NCBI RefSeq assembly: GCF_009733925.1
Contig: NZ_WOEI01000033.1
Span: forward strand, 1-14,561
Source of the DNA: Streptobacillus canis
Lineage (GTDB): Bacteria; Fusobacteriota; Fusobacteriia; Fusobacteriales; Leptotrichiaceae
Length of the DNA: 14,561 nucleotides
Reading direction: 5' to 3'
The translations under genes were made by a program, and so were the position numbers. The notes under the pieces were generated by a model, which saw nothing but the letters and a program-made list of their open reading frames with translations, did no database searches and was not told where the DNA came from. Shown here in pieces: positions 14,324 through 14,561 of this stretch; position 1 is the stretch's first letter, and every line of letters begins with the position of its first letter.

Positions 14324-14561
14324 ATGACTAATAATAACATAAATTTAGAAAATAATAAAAAAGCTAAATATAAACATTTGAATTATGCAGATAGAGTAAT
14401 AATATCACATCTACTAAAACAAGCTAAAATAAATGATTTAACTAAATATGTTTCTAATCCCACTAAAGGGCATAAAAAATATAGCTGATATCTTAGCTAA
14501 ATGTACAAAAACAATAAAAAGAGAAATTAAAAGAAGAACTCTAGAACAACTTGATTATCTT
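14324..14561 (+). pseudogene. IS30-family transposase, N-terminal part, frameshifted
   Basis: The frame starting at ATG 14324 reads KYKHLNYADRVIISHLLKQAK, typical of the start of IS30 transposases, then stops at TGA 14486-14488. The family pattern continues in another frame as NIADILAKCTKTIKREIKR (from about 14478), a helix-turn-helix ending in the T-I-x-R-E-I-x-R signature, and stays open to the window end. One extra A in the A6 run at 14474-14479 explains the break: with five As the reading is continuous. This is either a real inactivating mutation or a sequencing error. The needed shift is +1, so it does not look like standard -1 programmed slippage on the A run. Confidence 0.75.

Larger units (their letters stand above)
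14224..14561 (+). mobile_element. Left end of an IS30-type insertion sequence (cut by window edge)
   Basis: The element opens with a terminal repeat identical to that at the left side of the window in inverse orientation. A leader of about 70 bases and a transposase gene on the plus strand follow. The left fragment (1-127) has the same orientation. The insertion point lies about 26 bases upstream of the lysine operon's -35 box, so the promoter is intact. Confidence 0.8.

Overview
The window is very A+T-rich bacterial DNA. Codon use, short intergenic gaps, a periplasmic RlpA-type protein (a sign of a diderm envelope) and IS30-type elements together suggest a member of the Fusobacteriota, probably Leptotrichiaceae-like (Leptotrichia, Sneathia, Streptobacillus). 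That placement is inference; no marker gene here fixes the genus. All genes between the two flanking IS fragments lie on the minus strand, so transcription runs from right to left.

Right side (14224-14561 and 14198-11611). An IS30-family element enters the window with a perfect left terminal repeat and a frameshifted transposase. Next to it is a promoter, a full lysine riboswitch (L box) with an intrinsic terminator, and a two-gene ABC importer: a fused substrate-binding/permease protein and its ATPase. The riboswitch makes lysine the likely substrate. The unit ends at a second intrinsic terminator.

Middle (11581-9970). A tRNA-Leu(CAA) gene is followed 21 bases later by a SurA-N-like helical protein and by trmB (tRNA m7G46 methyltransferase). 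This unit ends at a hairpin that overlaps the trmB stop codon.

Left (9932-800). A consensus -35/-10 promoter and a leader with 19-bp tandem repeats drive eight tightly packed genes. In order these are: a 712-aa protein resembling the contractile sheath of type VI secretion-like systems; a tail-tube (Hcp-like) candidate; a possible baseplate/adaptor protein; a membrane FHA protein; a zinc-ribbon FHA protein; a membrane protein with a degenerate PP2C-like head and a long helical/TPR tail; a minimal protein kinase; and a large unrecognised protein. Sheath and tube beside a kinase, a phosphatase-like protein and FHA readers resemble the threonine-phosphorylation control module of type VI secretion. 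Here, however, the spike, ATPase, remaining baseplate, membrane complex and effectors are absent. This operon is the most interesting part of the window.

Far left (803-1). An rlpA-like gene with its own promoter is followed by the 3' end of another IS30-type element. Its terminal repeat matches the right-hand one perfectly over 28 bp. The whole 14-kb block therefore lies between two same-orientation copies of what looks like the same IS.
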